From Amycolatopsis sp. EV170708-02-1 (GTDB taxonomy: Bacteria; Actinomycetota; Actinomycetes; Mycobacteriales; Pseudonocardiaceae), in the NCBI RefSeq assembly GCF_022479115.1, contig NZ_CP092497.1, positions 7,936,001 through 8,000,000 of the forward strand: DNA of 64,000 bases, in the 5' to 3' direction. Position 1 is the stretch's first letter, and the number at the start of each line of letters is the position of its first letter. Shown in pieces: positions 61,997-64,000 of this stretch. A program made the translations under genes and the position numbers. The notes beneath the pieces are model-generated. The model worked only from the letters and a program-made list of their open reading frames with translations. It was not told where the DNA came from and searched no databases.

Positions 61997-63295
61997 ATGG
62001 CAGCCGTGAACAGGGTATTCGCAGCTCAGCTGGCCGGTTTGCCGGTTTTCGGCCCCGATGGCGAATCGATCGGCAAGGTGCGGGACCTGGTGGCGGGCCT
62101 GCGCCTGGACCAGCAGCCGCCGCGGATCCTGGGCATCGTGGTGGAGCTGACGACGAGGCGCCGCGTGTTCGTGCCGATGTTGCGGGTGACCTCGATCGAG
62201 CCCAGCGCGATCACGCTCGCCACCGGATCGGTGAACATGCGGCGCTTCCATCAGCGGCCCAACGAGGTGCTGGTGGTCGGGCAGCTCTTCGACGCGCACG
62301 CCTCGCTGGCGGGCTCGGACACCAGGATCACCGTCGTCGACGCCGCGATGGAACCGACGCGGACCCGGGACTGGGTGCTCGCGAAACTCGCGATCCGCGA
62401 ACGGTCGAGCAGGCTCGGCCTCGGCAGACGGCGTTCGGCGATGCAGGTGCTGCCGTGGTCGGAGGTGTCCGGGCTCGGGCTCACCGACCTCACCGGCCAG
62501 CCCCAGGGCGCGGCGCAGCTGCTGATGCTGTTCGACACCATGCGCCCGGCCGACGTCGCCGCCACGGTCCGCGACCTGCCGCTCAAACGACGGCACGAGG
62601 TCGCCGACGCGATGGACGACGAGCACCTCGCCGACGTCATCGAGGAACTCCCCGAGGACGACCAGAAGGAACTGCTGTCCTACCTCGCCGAGGAGCGGGC
62701 CGCCGACATCCTCGAAGCGATGGACCCCGACGACGCCGCCGACCTGCTGGCCGAACTGGCGCCCGCCGAACAGAACCGGTTCCTGGAACTGATGGAACCC
62801 GAGGAGTCGGCGCCGGTGAAGCGGCTGCTGGAGTACTCCTCCGACACCGCGGGCGGTCTGATGACGCCCGAGCCGGTGGTCCTGACGCCGGACGCCACGG
62901 TCGCCGAGGCACTCGCGCACATCCGCAACGCCGACCTTCCGGTGGCGCTGGCGAGCATGGTGTTCGTCTGCCGGCCGCCGACGGAGACGCCGACCGGGCG
63001 CTTCGTCGGCGTCGTCCACTTCCAGCGGCTGCTGCGCGAACCACCGGCGGAGATGGTGGCGAGCGCCGTCGACTCCCAGCTGCCCGCGCTGAAGCCGAAC
63101 GCCACCTTGTCCGAGGTCACGCGCTACTTCGCCGCCTACAACCTCACCTGCGGGCCGGTGGTGGACGCCGAAGACCACCTGCTCGGGGCGGTCACCGTCG
63201 ACGACGTGCTCGACCACCTGCTCCCGGAGGACTGGCGCGAGACCGGGCTGCACGACATCACCGGCGAGATCACCGAGGAGGCCGAACGTGCCTGA
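61997..63295 (+). CDS. MgtE N-terminal/CBS protein without membrane domain
   Basis: This 432-residue protein has an N-terminal PRC-barrel-like part (GLPVFGPDGESIGKVRDLVA), an MgtE-N superhelix (LADVIEELPEDDQKELLSYL, DPDDAADLLAEL), and a CBS pair (AGGLMTPEPVVLTPDATVAE; LGAVTVDDVLDHLL). It lacks the MgtE channel helices. It could sense magnesium for another transporter. Rv1232c is the positional equivalent. Confidence 0.88.
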   Translation: MAAVNRVFAAQLAGLPVFGPDGESIGKVRDLVAGLRLDQQPPRILGIVVELTTRRRVFVPMLRVTSIEPSAITLATGSVNMRRFHQRPNEVLVVGQLFDAHASLAGSDTRITVVDAAMEPTRTRDWVLAKLAIRERSSRLGLGRRRSAMQVLPWSEVSGLGLTDLTGQPQGAAQLLMLFDTMRPADVAATVRDLPLKRRHEVADAMDDEHLADVIEELPEDDQKELLSYLAEERAADILEAMDPDDAADLLAELAPAEQNRFLELMEPEESAPVKRLLEYSSDTAGGLMTPEPVVLTPDATVAEALAHIRNADLPVALASMVFVCRPPTETPTGRFVGVVHFQRLLREPPAEMVASAVDSQLPALKPNATLSEVTRYFAAYNLTCGPVVDAEDHLLGAVTVDDVLDHLLPEDWRETGLHDITGEITEEAERA

Positions 63296-63797
63296 ACTGA
63301 CGTCCGGGCGGCGGCTGGACCAGCCCCGCGGCCAGAGCCGGTTCAGGCTGAACATCGACCCCGACTCGTTCGGCCGGTTCACCGAACGGATCGCGCGGTT
63401 CCTCGGCACCGGCAAGTACCTGTTCTGGCAGACGCTGATCGTCATCGTCTGGATCGTGCTGAACCTGGTCGCGGTCTCGCTGCGGTGGGACCCGTACCCG
63501 TTCATCCTGCTGAACCTGGCGTTCTCGACGCAGGCCGCGTACGCCGCGCCGCTGATCCTGCTGGCGCAGAACCGGCAGGACGACCGCGACCGCGTCTCGC
63601 TGGAGGAGGACCGGAACCGCGCCGCGCAGACCAAGGCCGACACCGAGTACCTCGCGCGGGAGCTCGCGTCGCTGCGGATCGCGCTCGGCGAGGTCGCCAC
63701 CCGGGACTTCCTGCGGGGCGAGCTCGACCGGCTCCGTGAGGATCTTGACGCCAGGCCGCGCAAGGCCAAACCCGACCGCACGCCTACCGGTACGTAA
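63288..63797 (+). CDS. DUF1003 membrane protein
   Basis: This 169-residue protein has the DUF1003 core of two helices (KYLFWQTLIVIVWIVLNLVA and PFILLNLAFSTQAAYAAPLIL) and a C-terminal coiled region. GTG 63288 overlaps the MgtE-N stop by 8 bases, which suggests the two work together. Function unknown. Confidence 0.87.
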   Translation: MPELTSGRRLDQPRGQSRFRLNIDPDSFGRFTERIARFLGTGKYLFWQTLIVIVWIVLNLVAVSLRWDPYPFILLNLAFSTQAAYAAPLILLAQNRQDDRDRVSLEEDRNRAAQTKADTEYLARELASLRIALGEVATRDFLRGELDRLREDLDARPRKAKPDRTPTGT

Positions 63798-63806
63798 CAT
63801 GGACGT

Positions 63807-64000
63807 GTGACCAGTACGCAGCAACTCCCCAGCGTCGACGATGTCCGCACCGCGCTGAAGGCCGTGTACGACCCGGAGATCAAGAAACCGATCACCGAAC
63901 TCGGCATGGTCAAGGACGTGGAGGTCGGCTCGGACGGTGTGGTCACCGTCGGGATCTACCTGACGGTCGCCGGCTGCCCGCTGAAGGCGACGCTGACCAA
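63807..64000 (+). CDS. mrp: Mrp/ApbC-type Fe-S carrier ATPase, 5' part
   Basis: The window holds the first 64 codons from GTG 63807, a MIP18/DUF59 domain (LPSVDDVRTALKAVYDPEIK, ELGMVKDVEV, TVAGCPLKATL). In Mrp proteins this precedes a P-loop NTPase that delivers Fe-S clusters. It continues past the window end. The order MgtE-N, DUF1003, mrp agrees with Rv1232c-Rv1229c. Confidence 0.85.
   Translation, partial: MTSTQQLPSVDDVRTALKAVYDPEIKKPITELGMVKDVEVGSDGVVTVGIYLTVAGCPLKATLT

Noticed and set aside
1..64000. tRNA or rRNA genes
   Set aside because: I saw no cloverleaf-like or rRNA segment in any gap; a covariance search would settle it.

Overview
The window is high-GC DNA (about 70 percent in most lines sampled) with short intergenic gaps, many GTG starts and many 4-base ATGA/GTGA overlaps. 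Gene content points to an actinomycete of the Pseudonocardiales, most like Amycolatopsis; this is inferred from families and gene order, not from a search. Two blocks follow Mycobacterium tuberculosis gene order as I remember it. The first runs from a TIGR02569 protein through MoeZ, a DUF3152 protein and a TetR regulator to DUF3107, a ferritin-like protein, an RhlE-type helicase and an Rv3212-like propeller (Rv3205c to Rv3212). The second includes CorA, SugC-SugB-SugA-LpqY, a general stress protein, small DUF4190 proteins, an MgtE-N protein, DUF1003 and Mrp (Rv1239c to Rv1229c).

Layout. 1-9 kb: an assimilatory nitrate/nitrite cluster on the minus strand (nasA, flavoprotein reductase, narK, nirB, nirD, nnaR-like regulator), mostly translationally coupled, with a possible GlnR box upstream. 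9.2-12.7 kb: PadR regulator and an ABC exporter pair. 12.7-19.3 kb: first conserved block. 19.3-32.6 kb: accessory region between the TetR gene and DUF3107, with two amidohydrolases, an AhpD-like protein, a hydrolase and AurF-type diiron pair, a 1,819-residue helicase-nuclease gene, TetR, DUF4873 and a membrane acyltransferase. 32.6-44 kb: rest of the first block plus a RecB-like nuclease, MarC, a PHP phosphatase, a PH-domain protein, Nudix, DUF2332 and MaoC proteins. 44-52 kb: CorA, a phosphoesterase/ParB-like pair, an MFS exporter with TetR, a lipoprotein, PspC and an NLP-family secreted protein. 52-57 kb: the trehalose importer operon. 57-64 kb: acyl-CoA dehydrogenase, three DUF4190 proteins, an SPFH protein, an antibiotic-kinase-like protein, MgtE-N, DUF1003 and the start of mrp.

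The most notable feature is the helicase-nuclease gene (24469-29928). It is lower in GC and sits between two imperfect copies of the same 61-62 bp operator/start region, one at each end, as if inserted between an AurF-type gene and its divergent TetR gene. Its own stop codon lies inside the left copy. The single chain carries DUF4011, an SF1 helicase, a PD-(D/E)XK-like nuclease and two tandem C-terminal repeats, which suggests a single-gene defence module.

A second theme is a set of hairpin families reused at gene ends, many of them at convergent ends: the CCTCTGAATGCGG, AGCAAGGGACCTTTGCT, GTGAAGGCC and CTGAAGG..TTTC..CCGC families. Two genes (13651-14618 and 22569-23491), and possibly a third (37119-37781), look broken by single-base deletions in or near short G/C runs; these may be real or may be base-calling errors.
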